This document shows positions 1 through 8,271 of a DNA stretch of 39,026 nucleotides, piece after piece. The position numbers were made by a program, and so were the translations under genes. Within the stretch, counting starts at the first letter, position 1. Each line of letters starts with the position of its first letter. The stretch is from the NCBI GenBank assembly GCA_002413395.1, contig DHWX01000052.1, positions 1 to 39,026 on the forward strand. The letters are read 5' to 3'. Origin of the DNA: Polaromonas sp. UBA5171 (GTDB lineage Bacteria; Pseudomonadota; Gammaproteobacteria; Burkholderiales; Burkholderiaceae_C). The notes under the pieces were generated by a model. It was not told the DNA's origin, did no database searches, and was given only the letters and a program-made list of their open reading frames with translations.

Positions 1-83
1 TAAGCCCGACAGGCTGCTAGGTGCTCAATCGCTTCCTGCTGCAACCGGCCAATGCCGTTGTTGGCGATGGTCAGGGCCAACAT
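1..83 (-). CDS. Partial unidentified protein, N-terminal 27 codons
   Basis: An open frame starts at an ATG read on the minus strand (83-81) and runs off the left edge of the window. It encodes MLALTIANNGIGRLQQEAIE and a few more residues. An AAGGA stretch lies just upstream of the ATG with only three bases between, so the spacing is tight. I do not recognise the family. It is divergent from the pilus genes, so the 84-340 gap would carry promoters for both directions. Confidence 0.35.
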   Translation of the reverse strand, partial: MLALTIANNGIGRLQQEAIEHLAACRA

Positions 84-340
84 GTATCCTTATTATTGCA
101 ATTACGCAGGGAAATTCGGGCAGACAAGCCACACTCGGCACTATTTACGTTTGTTACGTGGACTCTTGCGAGTCTTGATTTGGCACAAAACCAATGATTT
201 CAATGCATTTGCGTGACAAACATCACACAATTCCCTGTCTTTCAAACGGAATACTATTGCCTTAGTTGCAATGTTTGGTTACAGTCGAGCCATTCCTCTT
301 CCACATCGTTTCAACTTTGTTTTTTCCATCTGGAGTCCTC
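84..340. promoter_or_regulatory. Divergent intergenic region upstream of the pilus cluster
   Basis: No gene is seen in these 257 bases. They hold a small inverted repeat (GACTC-TTGC-GAGTC, 161-174) and a CRP-like site at 212-227, listed separately. The region is AT-richer than the flanking genes, as expected for a promoter. No -35/-10 pair stands out clearly enough to call. Confidence 0.4.
212..227. promoter_or_regulatory. CRP-like binding site upstream of pilin
   Basis: The bases read CGTGACAAACATCACA, which on the other strand is TGTGA-N6-TCACG. This differs at one position from the CRP/FNR-superfamily dyad TGTGA-N6-TCACA. The site lies about 115 bases upstream of the first pilin start. 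Binding is inferred from the motif alone. A Crp/Fnr-family gene in this window (7456-8196) is one possible binder; the global Crp/Vfr homologue is another. Confidence 0.4.
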
Positions 341-811
341 ATGAAAACCCTCTCAACCTCCCTCAAAACCATTGTCGTTGCCAGCCTGGCTTGTGCCGCA
401 AGCTTGGCATCTGCAATAGATGGGCAGAACCTGACTGTTCAGGCACAGGTAAGCGGCGTATGCAAATTCGGAGCGGCTCCCACGCTGGATTTCGGGATCA
501 TCAATCCATTAACGCTGGCCGCCGATCTCGTGAAGACTACCAGCGTTGAGTACCGTTGCACGAAGGGTACAGTGCCTTCAGCCCTTTCAGTGACAACCAC
601 GCCTCTTGCGATGGTTGACCCTTCCGTGACAGGATCAAGCCTGCCTTTCACTCTTGGCCTTCCTGCCGCCAGCACTCTCAAGGGCGCAGGATTCGGCACC
701 GTCGCCCAGTCGACGTTTACTGTCACCGGTACCATCACGTTGGCTGATGCACAGGCCGCAATGGCCGGAACCGGCTACACCCAAACTGTAGCTCTTACCG
801 TCAGCCCGTAA
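341..811 (+). CDS. Spore coat protein U (SCPU) domain pilin subunit
   Basis: A secreted subunit of a Csu-like chaperone-usher pilus, 156 residues. Residues 1-25 form a signal peptide ending in Ala-Ser-Ala. The mature part is beta-rich with two cysteines (C41, C73) placed as in the SCPU disulfide. It ends in a typical C-terminal strand (YTQTVALTVSP), which the chaperone and the next subunit would recognise. I chose the ATG at 341 because GGAG precedes it and the signal peptide begins there; an upstream in-frame ATG at 266 lacks both. It is the first gene of the pilus cluster and probably the major or an early subunit. The family is well supported; its place in the fibre is inferred. Confidence 0.8.
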   Translation: MKTLSTSLKTIVVASLACAASLASAIDGQNLTVQAQVSGVCKFGAAPTLDFGIINPLTLAADLVKTTSVEYRCTKGTVPSALSVTTTPLAMVDPSVTGSSLPFTLGLPAASTLKGAGFGTVAQSTFTVTGTITLADAQAAMAGTGYTQTVALTVSP

Positions 812-903
812 AGTGTCTCCGGAGTACTGGTAAGAACCGCGGCGGCTTGCAAGTCGTTATTGACCGGATCTTATTCGTGCGCATCAACGGTGGCGATGAA
901 AAG

Positions 904-1383
904 ATGAAAGCGCGATTTTCCTTCACGTTGCTTGAAGTCGCTTTCGTGGTGATGGCAGCCCTGTGGGCTGCCGCTCCTGCTTACGCCGGCAATGGCGTTG
1001 GCAACAATTGCACATTTCAGGCCAAAGGGTTGAGCACCGCGAACATCATCTTGGACCCAAGCAGCACCGTATCTGCAATGTTGCCTATATCGGCTTCAAC
1101 TCTAAATGCCGATAAAGTGGGTGACTGTGCTCAGGGTCAAAACATGACTGTTGCCGTCTACGGTGGCAATACGCAGTATTTGACAAATACTTCAAATCCT
1201 CTAGGTGGTTCTATCAAATACACAATAGTAGGTATCGTTCAAAACCTCTCGGGGCAATCGAGTGGCGTTTACGTGAGCTTTTTAGCATCCACGGGTGCTT
1301 ACGCGGTTATTGCACCGAGCGACTTTGCGGGTGCAAGCGCAGGCACTTATTCAGGCACGGTTAGTATTGACGTGAGCCCATGA
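904..1383 (+). CDS. SCPU-like pilus subunit with unusual FTLLEV signal segment
   Basis: A second secreted subunit, 159 residues. It has the SCPU layout: C36 and C75 in the mature part and a closing strand (TYSGTVSIDVSP). The N-terminus is odd. MKARFSFTLLEV resembles a type IV prepilin motif, with Ser at -1 and Glu at +5 after a putative cut before Phe. An ordinary signal-peptidase site (Ala-Tyr-Ala before Gly29) follows, so standard Sec export is the simpler reading. The start at 904 follows a weak AAAAG element. The stop overlaps the chaperone ATG (ATGA at 1380-1383), implying translational coupling. Codon use is somewhat AT-richer than in neighbouring genes. It is probably a minor or adaptor pilin. 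Confidence 0.7.
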   Translation: MKARFSFTLLEVAFVVMAALWAAAPAYAGNGVGNNCTFQAKGLSTANIILDPSSTVSAMLPISASTLNADKVGDCAQGQNMTVAVYGGNTQYLTNTSNPLGGSIKYTIVGIVQNLSGQSSGVYVSFLASTGAYAVIAPSDFAGASAGTYSGTVSIDVSP

Positions 1384-2186
1384 AACCTCATGTGCTGCGT
1401 AACCCAAGGCAACACATCCATATCACCATGCATATATTTATTTGGGCGTTCGCCCGAGTTGCTTGGTGTTTTGCACTTTTTACAACTGGCGCAGCGCTAG
1501 CTGGCGAGTTCTCGGTCAATCCGATACGCCTTGACTTGGGTGCCAGCGTGAGAAGCGGCGCCATTGCCATCAAGAACGAAGACAAGCAAAAGCTCAGCTT
1601 CCAGATTGACGCCAAGGAGTGGACGCAGGACGCAACCGGAAAAGACCAGTACGCTGACACCAATGCGCTGATCTTTTTCCCGAAAATCATGTCGGTGGAG
1701 CCTGGCAAGGAGGGACTGATCCGCGTCGGTGCCAAGGCCGCCGTCGTGCCAACGGAAAAAACTTACCGCTTATTTATAGAAGAGCTGCCGGGTGCCACAA
1801 AAAAGCTGGAGGGCAGCGGCGCGCAGATCAATGTGTTGATCCGTTTTGGCGCACCGGTTTTCGTAGCGCCGCTCAAGCCGCAGGACAGTCTGGACATTGA
1901 AAGCTTTGGCCTGACCAAGGGCACCGTCACGCTTTCGGCCAAAAATACCGGCAACCGGCATCAGGTGGTGCAGGGTATCGAACTCAAGGGAACCGATGCC
2001 GCCGGCAACCCGGTGTATACGCTGACGCTGGCTGACCGCTATCTGCTCACAGGCACCGCCAAGGCATATACCACGGCCATACCGGCGGACCAGTGCGCCA
2101 AAATCACTCAGCTTTCGCTGGAATTCAAGACCGACAAACTCAACGTGGCGCGCAAGCTGGACGTGACCCGCACGATGTGCCCCTGA
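1380..2186 (+). CDS. Periplasmic pilus assembly chaperone, PapD/CsuC-like
   Basis: This periplasmic chaperone would complete subunit folds by donor-strand complementation and hand them to the usher. The 268-residue product has a hydrophobic signal segment ending near Ala-Leu-Ala, then an N-terminal domain opening FSVNPIRLDL, the usual A1 strand. The pattern of alternating hydrophobics around YRLFIEELPG and INVLIRFGAPVFV fits the conserved F1-G1 region of PapD-like proteins. The C-terminal domain is shorter and less conserved. Two starts are possible: 1380, which overlaps the preceding stop as ATGA, or 1428, which gives a more compact signal peptide. I kept 1380 because of the overlap. It lies directly upstream of the usher gene. 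Confidence 0.82.
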   Translation: MKPHVLRNPRQHIHITMHIFIWAFARVAWCFALFTTGAALAGEFSVNPIRLDLGASVRSGAIAIKNEDKQKLSFQIDAKEWTQDATGKDQYADTNALIFFPKIMSVEPGKEGLIRVGAKAAVVPTEKTYRLFIEELPGATKKLEGSGAQINVLIRFGAPVFVAPLKPQDSLDIESFGLTKGTVTLSAKNTGNRHQVVQGIELKGTDAAGNPVYTLTLADRYLLTGTAKAYTTAIPADQCAKITQLSLEFKTDKLNVARKLDVTRTMCP

Positions 2187-2215
2187 CCGCGCGCCTGGCC
2201 CGGCCCTCCCGCACG

Positions 2216-4657
2216 ATGCAGTCTGCCCCCAAAAAAGCACTGGTCGCCAGTGCCCTGTGGTGCTGCTTTGGCGCTGCACCACTGGCGGCGTGGTCTGCGG
2301 ATGCAGCCAAAGAGGCGGGCACCGTTTCCAGTGTTGCCCAGACCGAGGCCATGGTGCTGCGCGTTACCCTCAACACCGAAGACAAGGGTGATCTTTTTGT
2401 GGCGCGCACGCCAACGCTCGACTTTTTGGTGCGGGTTCAGGACTTGAAGGACATCGGGTTCAAAAATCCGGTGGGCACCACCGTGGTACTGGATGGCGAG
2501 CCGCATCTTTCGCTTCAATCCATGAAGGGGGTGAGTTTTACCTTTGACGACAAAAAACTGGCGCTGAACATCACTGCAGACCCCGTGCTTCTGCCAAACC
2601 AGACGCTGCAGTTACAAGGAAAAAATCGCATCCGCGGCGTCATTCCGCACAACAACAGCGCATTTTTTAATTACGCGATCAGTTCTTCGCACAATTACAC
2701 CGGCACCGGCAACAGCCTGGACTTTTCGGCCGAGGCGGGTTGGCGGCTGGGTGACTACCTGCTGATGTCCAATGGCAACACGGTGCAAGACGCCAGCGGC
2801 GTTCGCAAGTTTGTGCGGCTCACCAGCAGTGCGACTTACGATGACCGCGACAACTTGCGCCGAACCGTGATAGGCGACTTTTTTGGCCCCTCACGCGAGT
2901 TCAGCAACGGCCTTAATCTTGGCGGTATCAGTGTTTCCAAGCTCTACGGCCTCAACCCGTATTTCACGAACTCCCCAACGCAGAGCATCACCGGCAGCGT
3001 GGCCACGCCCAGCACCGTGGAGGTTTATCTGGACGGCCAGCGTATCCGCAGCGAAACGCTGAAACCCGGTGAATTCCAGTTAAACGATCTGCTGGCCTAT
3101 GGCGGCGCACGCGACGTGCAGGTGGTGCTGCGCGATGCTTTTGGCCGGGTCCAGCAGTTCAGTTATTCCTTTTATTTCAGTGACCAGCCCTTGCAGCAGG
3201 GCTTACAGGAATACAGCTACAACTTGGGCGCCATACGGCGTGACTATGGCCTGCAAAGCAATCAATACGGGCCGATGGCGTTTTCGATGTTTCACCGCTA
3301 CGGGCTGAGTGAAGCCGTCACACTGGGTTTGCGCGCGGACAGTGCCAAAGGCTTTTACAACGCCGGTCCAACGGCTACCGTCGTGCTGGGTGGCGCAGGT
3401 GTGGTCAACCTGGCCCTGGCCGCCAGTGCCGTCAGCGACCGGCGCGGTAGTGCCGGCCAGCTGAGCTACAACTACCAAGCCAAGCGCTGGGGCATGAGCC
3501 TGTCGATGCGACGCGATTGGGGCGACTTTGCGGTGCTGGGCGACCCGCCGAGCATCAGCAACCGCAACTATGAGGCCAGCGCAACAGTCAGTTACTACAT
3601 GCAGAAAAATGGCTCGATTTCGCTGAGCCATTCAGTGCTTTCCACTCGCCCGGCGTTGCTGCCAACATCGCTCGCTGCGATACCGCCGTTCAGCATTGCA
3701 CCACTGCAAGATAGCCGTGTAACCACTCTGAGCTATTTCGTGCCGCTGGTTTCTGGTCGGGTTTCTCTGCAAGCAAGCTTGAGCCACACGGTTGACAGCA
3801 CCAGCCGCAATGAAGCATATGTGGGTCTGATTTTCTTCTTCGACAAGGATTACTCGGTGGCGGCCAATTTCCGAGGCGACCGGAGCAACGGAACCGAGTC
3901 ACTGCAGCTGACCAAGAACCAGCCGATTGGCGAAGGCCTGGGCTACCTGATCTCGGCTGATCGCACCACCGGCGACGCCGCAACGGACTCACGGCTGAAT
4001 TCCAGGTTTCAGTACAACGCGCCAGCCGCCATCTTGCGCGGCGACTTCGGTCGCGATCAGAACGGTGGCCAAGGTAGCAACTCCTACCAACTCTCCATGG
4101 CGGGTGGTTTGGCCTATGTTGACGGCCAACTTGCTTTGGGCCGGCCGGTGACCGAGAGCTTCGGTATTGTGAAAGTGGGCGAACTGCCAGGAGTAGCCGT
4201 ATCAGTCAACGGCCAGCCGATAGGCAAGACCGATGCGCACGGTCAGGTCTTCATACCCACGCTGGCGCCGTACTTTGACAACGATGTGTCGATTGCGCCA
4301 GAAACCGTGCCCATTGAATATTCAATTCCATCAACCGTGAAAAAAATCTCGCCGGCACTCAGAAGCGGTGCCGTGATTGACTTTGGCGTCACGAAAATTC
4401 AGGCCTTCACCGGCACACTCAAATCCATGCAGAACGGCACAGCCAAGCCCGTAGAGTTTCAGGAAATCAGCTTCAGAGCGGGTGGCAAAAAACTCATCCT
4501 GCAGACCGGGCGCGGCGGCGAGTACTACATTGAGAATCTCAAACCCGGAAGCTATCCGGCTACCGTGGAAGTCGAAGGCAAACCCTGCCGGTTTGATCTA
4601 AAAATTCCCAAGTCAGACGAAACCTTTGTCGATCTGGGTGAGTCGGTGTGCCGCTAA
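2216..4657 (+). CDS. Outer-membrane fimbrial usher protein, FimD/CsuD-like
   Basis: A 24-strand beta-barrel usher would form the secretion pore and assembly platform for the pilus. The product is about 813 residues, normal for the family. It has a signal peptide ending near Ala-Trp-Ser-Ala, an N-terminal domain, a barrel, a plug-like part near residues 265-340 (SITGSVATPSTVEVYLDGQR) and C-terminal domains with PGVAVSVNGQPIGKTDAHGQ. The ATG at 2216 has no clear Shine-Dalgarno. A GTG at 2177 that overlaps the chaperone stop region is an alternative and would add 13 residues. It is the last plus-strand gene of the cluster and converges with a pilin-like gene 31 bases away. Confidence 0.88.
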   Translation: MQSAPKKALVASALWCCFGAAPLAAWSADAAKEAGTVSSVAQTEAMVLRVTLNTEDKGDLFVARTPTLDFLVRVQDLKDIGFKNPVGTTVVLDGEPHLSLQSMKGVSFTFDDKKLALNITADPVLLPNQTLQLQGKNRIRGVIPHNNSAFFNYAISSSHNYTGTGNSLDFSAEAGWRLGDYLLMSNGNTVQDASGVRKFVRLTSSATYDDRDNLRRTVIGDFFGPSREFSNGLNLGGISVSKLYGLNPYFTNSPTQSITGSVATPSTVEVYLDGQRIRSETLKPGEFQLNDLLAYGGARDVQVVLRDAFGRVQQFSYSFYFSDQPLQQGLQEYSYNLGAIRRDYGLQSNQYGPMAFSMFHRYGLSEAVTLGLRADSAKGFYNAGPTATVVLGGAGVVNLALAASAVSDRRGSAGQLSYNYQAKRWGMSLSMRRDWGDFAVLGDPPSISNRNYEASATVSYYMQKNGSISLSHSVLSTRPALLPTSLAAIPPFSIAPLQDSRVTTLSYFVPLVSGRVSLQASLSHTVDSTSRNEAYVGLIFFFDKDYSVAANFRGDRSNGTESLQLTKNQPIGEGLGYLISADRTTGDAATDSRLNSRFQYNAPAAILRGDFGRDQNGGQGSNSYQLSMAGGLAYVDGQLALGRPVTESFGIVKVGELPGVAVSVNGQPIGKTDAHGQVFIPTLAPYFDNDVSIAPETVPIEYSIPSTVKKISPALRSGAVIDFGVTKIQAFTGTLKSMQNGTAKPVEFQEISFRAGGKKLILQTGRGGEYYIENLKPGSYPATVEVEGKPCRFDLKIPKSDETFVDLGESVCR

Positions 4658-4688
4658 CACCGCTGAAAAGGATAGCTGCGAGTGGCTA

Positions 4689-5150
4689 TTACAGCGGCGT
4701 CACCGACATGCGCATTGGCCAGGCGTAAACGCCCTCCCGTGCCGACTCGGAAAGAACAAAACGAAAACCGAGTGCCAGCACGGCCTTGCTCATGCCCCGG
4801 CCAGCAGCGCGCTGCGCGACCCCGCCGCCCGAAGCACCGAGTTGGACGTCGGTGTCCAAACCCTTGACGAGAGTCTGGCGCAAAAATTCACCCTGGCTGT
4901 CAAACATCAGCATATAGCCACCCTGGGTATTGCTCTGCACGGCCACCTGCGCAGGCATGGGAACATCTACATAGCCACGGGCAATGTCATCGGCAGTCAC
5001 CGCCACTGAGGCGGGTTGCGCCAAAACCTGAAGACTGGCGTACTTGAGTATCGTTGCCGAAACCTGCAGCTTGGCTTCGTTGGATCCTGCTATGGCGACC
5101 CCAGGCACACTGACTGAACCGAGAGCCAGTACAAACACCAGCGCCTTCAT
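4689..5150 (-). CDS. Secreted cysteine-free pilin-like protein (paralogue 1)
   Basis: From the ATG at 5150 this is a 153-residue protein with a signal peptide (KALVFVLALGSVSVPGVAIA) and a beta-rich mature part. By hand alignment 91 of 130 mature residues are identical to the product of 5801-6310. It contains no cysteine, unlike the SCPU subunits nearby, yet ends EGVYAWPMRMSVTPL, similar in shape to the SCPU closing strand. The frame is open upstream to an ATG at 5243. The paralogue has a basic N-terminal stretch of its own, so a longer N-terminus cannot be excluded, but neither upstream start has a good ribosome site. No family name is recognised. Its position convergent with the usher suggests a pilus subunit or accessory protein. 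Confidence 0.6.
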   Translation of the reverse strand: MKALVFVLALGSVSVPGVAIAGSNEAKLQVSATILKYASLQVLAQPASVAVTADDIARGYVDVPMPAQVAVQSNTQGGYMLMFDSQGEFLRQTLVKGLDTDVQLGASGGGVAQRAAGRGMSKAVLALGFRFVLSESAREGVYAWPMRMSVTPL

Positions 5151-5250
5151 GCCATCCGCCCACCAAGCCCTGGAACGAACGGCAAAGCAGCCTTTCCTCA
5201 CTTGGGAGGAGGAACCGTGAACTATCGATGTGATGGTGTACATGATTCAA

Positions 5251-5800
5251 ATCCATAAATTGATGATTTACGGTTTAAATTTTAACAAAATCGATTAATA
5301 CGATGCAAATATCAATTTATTGTATCAATTTGGCTTGAATATGATATTTTTTAGATTACGAATTACGAATATCGATTAAGTTGACTTTTATCAATTCCAA
5401 TCGAATACTGCCACCCTGCCAATTAAGCAGCAAGCATCCAAACGAAGTCTTTTGCCGCGTCAAAGAGGTGCAAAAGATTGTGAGAAGTGAAAGCCTCGCC
5501 TGCGGCTGGGGAGCAGACGCTCAAGCCAATTGGCTACTGTTATGCGATCAAGGCGTGCACCCAAGGAAAGCCGCCCGATGAACAGCAGGCGTTATCAGTG
5601 CTGATCGGTTAGCTCAAGCCCAGGATGGACTTGACAACGACACAGACTTTGTAATTGGACGCATCAAACTTCGTGCTCAGCCGCTATGTGAGTCACCCAC
5701 GGCGGGAGGGGGTTTTACACAATTGGGAAGGTTATGATCGATTGACCTGTCAGGCCAAATCAGTCCGTGGGCCCCAGTCCCAAGTCATCGGTCAGGACAC
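5251..5800. other. AT-rich gap between the two pilin-like genes
   Basis: No supportable gene is seen. Bases 5251-5400 are strongly AT-rich, with TATCAATT at 5310, 5323 and 5389 and ATCGATTAA at 5290 and 5371. This stretch lies upstream of the minus-strand gene 4689-5150 and probably carries its promoter. Bases 5440-5790 are GC-richer. They contain short open frames that match nothing I recognise and could be decayed coding sequence. A 66-codon plus-strand frame at 5381-5581 has no ribosome site. Confidence 0.45.
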
Positions 5801-6310
5801 CTAAATGGGTGTGACCGAGAGCCGCATAGGCCACGCATAAACGCCCTGTCGGGCTGATTCCGCAAAAATAAATCGAAACCCAAGGTCGAGGGTCGTCTTT
5901 TGCATGCCACGGCCACTGGCGGCCTGTGCAATGCTGCCGCCTGTCGCCTCAAGTTGCACGTCGTTGCCCATGCCCCGTACCAGCGTCTGCCGCATGAAAT
6001 CGGCCTGGCTTTCGAACGTGAGCATGTACCCGTCTCTGCTGTTGTTTTGCACCATGATCTGCAAGGGACTGGGGACATCCACATAGCCCCGGGCAATGTC
6101 CGCAGCGGTGACAACCACCGACGCTGGCTGTGCCAACACCTGCAGGCTGGCGCGCTTGAGTATCGTTGCGGTGACGGTCAGCTTGGCTTCGTCTGAGCTG
6201 ATGGATGCGACCAAGGGAGTCCCTAGCAAGCCCAAAGACACACCGCTGAACAGCAACCGTTTCAAGGCTCGCACCCATGACTTCCCCACGTCTTTCATGA
6301 TGTGACTCAT
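5801..6310 (-). CDS. Secreted cysteine-free pilin-like protein (paralogue 2)
   Basis: This 169-residue protein has a signal peptide (basic residues, then LLFSGVSLGLLGTPLVA) and a mature domain about 70% identical to that of 4689-5150. Shared blocks include ASLQVLAQPASV, DIARGYVDVP and GVYAWPMR. The ATG at 6310 is preceded by AAGGAG at a spacing of 10, which supports this start over the internal ATG at 6298. There is no cysteine in the mature part. The tandem, same-strand arrangement of two related genes beside a chaperone-usher cluster suggests a duplication and a role as pilus subunits or tip proteins. That role is inference; no known domain is recognised with certainty. Confidence 0.65.
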   Translation of the reverse strand: MSHIMKDVGKSWVRALKRLLFSGVSLGLLGTPLVASISSDEAKLTVTATILKRASLQVLAQPASVVVTAADIARGYVDVPSPLQIMVQNNSRDGYMLTFESQADFMRQTLVRGMGNDVQLEATGGSIAQAASGRGMQKTTLDLGFRFIFAESARQGVYAWPMRLSVTPI

Positions 6311-6580
6311 GACGCCTTCACTCCTTCAATGAAAAAATGGAGGGGGTAGATGCCCTCGCTGGTTGGCGAATGGACAGCACCACACATTTCCGGCAAGAAC
6401 GACGCCATTCCAAAGCATTGGAACCCCGGAAGGCCTGCGAAACTAAAAGTATTGGCTTCATCTTTTTTCGTTCAATTTATGTATAAAAACAAGCTATAGC
6501 CCGATAGCAGCGAGCGTAAGCTGCTGTTACCTCATTAGCAGTAAAACGCTATTTCCGCAACCCCGGTGGGTTGCGCTGCT

Positions 6581-7429
6581 TCAAAACCGCTCGTGCGGCG
6601 CCAGATAGCGCCACTGGCCGATCGGCAGATGGCCAAGGTTGACACGGCCGATGCGCACGCGCTTGAGCCCGGTCACAAACAGCCCGACCTGCTCGCACAT
6701 GCGGCGAATCTGGCGTTTTTTGCCTTCCCTGAGCACAAAACGCAGTTGCTCGGGGTTTTGCCATTCGACCTGCGCGGGCAGCAGCGCCTGGCCGTCCAGG
6801 CTCAGGCCATGGCAGAGCAGCGCGAGTTTTTCACGCGGGAACGCGGCCTGCACATTGATGGTTTCAGCGCCGTAGCTGACGCGCACCAGGTACTCTTTTT
6901 CGATCTCTGAATCTTCGCCAATCAGTTGCCGCGCCACGCGGCCATCCTGCGTGAGCACCAGCAGGCCAATCGAGTCGATGTCGAGCCGGCCCGCGGGCGC
7001 CAGGCCGCGCAGTTGCTCAAAGCCCCAGCGCATGCGGCTGTTGCATTCGCGCCAGCGGTTTTGCGGTTGCACCAGCACCACGGCGGGCTCGTGGCCGTCT
7101 TCGGCCTGACCGCTGACATAGCCGACCGGCTTGTTGATCAGGATGGTGACCTGCTGGCGCTGCTGCTGCTCGGCCTGGCGCGCCACTTCAATGCGCGCGT
7201 CGGCGGCGACCGGCTGGCCCATGACGGCGGGTGCGCCGTTGACGCGGACCCAGCCGCGCGCAATCCAGTCGTCGGCCTCACGGCGCGAGCACAGGCCGAG
7301 CTCGGCCATGCGCTTGTTCAGGCGCACCGTGGCGGGCGCGCTGCCAGGAATGAGCGCGGGCGCTTTCGGAATGCGCACCGCGGTGCCAGGAACTTCAGGC
7401 TTGGCTTTGGGGGGTGAAGGGTCTTGCAT
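6581..7429 (-). CDS. rluF: 23S rRNA pseudouridine synthase, RluF-type
   Basis: It isomerises a uridine in 23S rRNA to pseudouridine. The 282-residue protein has a low-complexity N-terminal extension (1-34), an S4 RNA-binding domain (about 35-95, with RLNKRMAELGLCSRREAD) and the RsuA/RluB/E/F catalytic domain. The motif GRLDIDSIGLLVLTQDG holds the catalytic aspartate D150. The C-terminal block KKRQIRRMCEQVG and the closing PIGQWRYL match RluF better than RluB or RluE. No Shine-Dalgarno is visible before the ATG at 7429; instead the 26-base gap from the upstream regulator gene is filled by a small palindrome (7432-7448). The family is sure, the exact target uridine less so. Confidence 0.85.
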   Translation of the reverse strand: MQDPSPPKAKPEVPGTAVRIPKAPALIPGSAPATVRLNKRMAELGLCSRREADDWIARGWVRVNGAPAVMGQPVAADARIEVARQAEQQQRQQVTILINKPVGYVSGQAEDGHEPAVVLVQPQNRWRECNSRMRWGFEQLRGLAPAGRLDIDSIGLLVLTQDGRVARQLIGEDSEIEKEYLVRVSYGAETINVQAAFPREKLALLCHGLSLDGQALLPAQVEWQNPEQLRFVLREGKKRQIRRMCEQVGLFVTGLKRVRIGRVNLGHLPIGQWRYLAPHERF

Positions 7430-7431
7430 TT

Positions 7432-7448
7432 GCTACTTATTTTATAGC
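7432..7448. repeat. Small GCTAT-type palindrome between crp-like gene and rluF
   Basis: The bases GCTACTTATTTTATAGC form a short imperfect inverted repeat. Related words occur at 6491-6505, 27690-27705 and 32781-32801. It occupies the position where the rluF ribosome site would be expected. Confidence 0.4.
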
Positions 7449-7455
7449 TTAATAT

Positions 7456-8196
7456 TTATGTAATACGCTGTTCGAAACTACTTTTATCTTGAAAAACGCT
7501 GGAGCGCAAGGCCGCCAGGTCGAGCACGCGCAAGCCGCCATATTCAACGCAAATCGTGCCCTGCGCCTGCAGCGCGGTCAGTGCTTCGTTGACCCGCTGA
7601 CGCGACAAGCCCACCAGATACGCCAGTTCCTGCTGCGTGATGCGCAGGATTTCACCAACGCCCGGATACAGCACCGGGTTGAACAGCGCGGCCAGGCTGC
7701 GCGCCACCCGCACATCGGGGTTGATCATGCGGTCGATTTCGCGCGCGGCAATAAACTGGCCCAGGCGCTCATTGAGCTGGTTCATCACAAAGCGGTTGAA
7801 GCCGATGGAGTGGTCCAGCAGCCAGTGAAACGTATCCACCGTCAACCCGGCCACCACGCTTTTGCGCAGCGCCTGAATGTTGTAGCGGTAGGGCTCGCGC
7901 TTGAGCGCCGTGCCTTCGCCAAACCAGCCGCCCGGTGGCAGGCCGGTGAAGGTCATGGTCTGGCCCTGAGCGTTGTCGGCGCTCATCTTGAGCAGCCCTT
8001 CGACCACGCCAAACCAGTAAGTGACCGGCCTGCCGACGCGGCACACATAGTCGCCCGGCGCGGCATCGCTCACCCGCAACTGCGCCACTGCGCGTTCGCG
8101 CTGCTCGGGCTGCAGCATGGGCAGCCAGGGAATGCCATGCAACTCGTCAGCCGTGGGCGTGCGGCGGCGCTGGTGCAGGGTGAGATCAGTGGACAT
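7456..8196 (-). CDS. Crp/Fnr-family transcriptional regulator
   Basis: This 246-residue protein has an N-terminal cyclic-nucleotide-type beta-roll (about 35-150, with PGDYVCRVG and GLPPGGWFGEGTAL) and a C-terminal winged helix. The recognition helix lies in TQQELAYLVGLSRQRVNEAL, close to the Crp signature. There is no N-terminal FNR-type cysteine cluster, so an iron-sulfur oxygen sensor is unlikely; the ligand is unknown. The gene is divergent from the acyl-CoA synthetase and transporter operon. A 16-base dyad of Crp spacing (8272-8287) lies between them, which makes it the likely regulator of that operon. rluF follows 26 bases downstream and may be co-transcribed. Confidence 0.85.
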   Translation of the reverse strand: MSTDLTLHQRRRTPTADELHGIPWLPMLQPEQRERAVAQLRVSDAAPGDYVCRVGRPVTYWFGVVEGLLKMSADNAQGQTMTFTGLPPGGWFGEGTALKREPYRYNIQALRKSVVAGLTVDTFHWLLDHSIGFNRFVMNQLNERLGQFIAAREIDRMINPDVRVARSLAALFNPVLYPGVGEILRITQQELAYLVGLSRQRVNEALTALQAQGTICVEYGGLRVLDLAALRSSVFQDKSSFEQRIT

Positions 8197-8271
8197 GATG
8201 CAAAAAATGGAAACACGGATAGGTTAACAGGCCATTACCCGGGCACACCCGATGAGGATTTACCCTTAAAT

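Noticed and set aside
180..200. TGGCAC at 181 as a sigma54 promoter for the pilus genes
   Set aside because: The matching -12 element (TTGCA/T at correct spacing) is absent; the sequence continues AAAACCAATG.
2093..2215. Upstream extension of the usher gene to the ATG at 2093
   Set aside because: It would overlap the chaperone gene by 94 bases and place a long polar stretch before the signal peptide. The start at 2216, or GTG 2177, fits secretion.
5381..5581. 66-codon plus-strand frame between the pilin-like genes
   Set aside because: No ribosome site, no recognisable domain, and it begins in the AT-rich island; possible decayed sequence but not a supportable gene.
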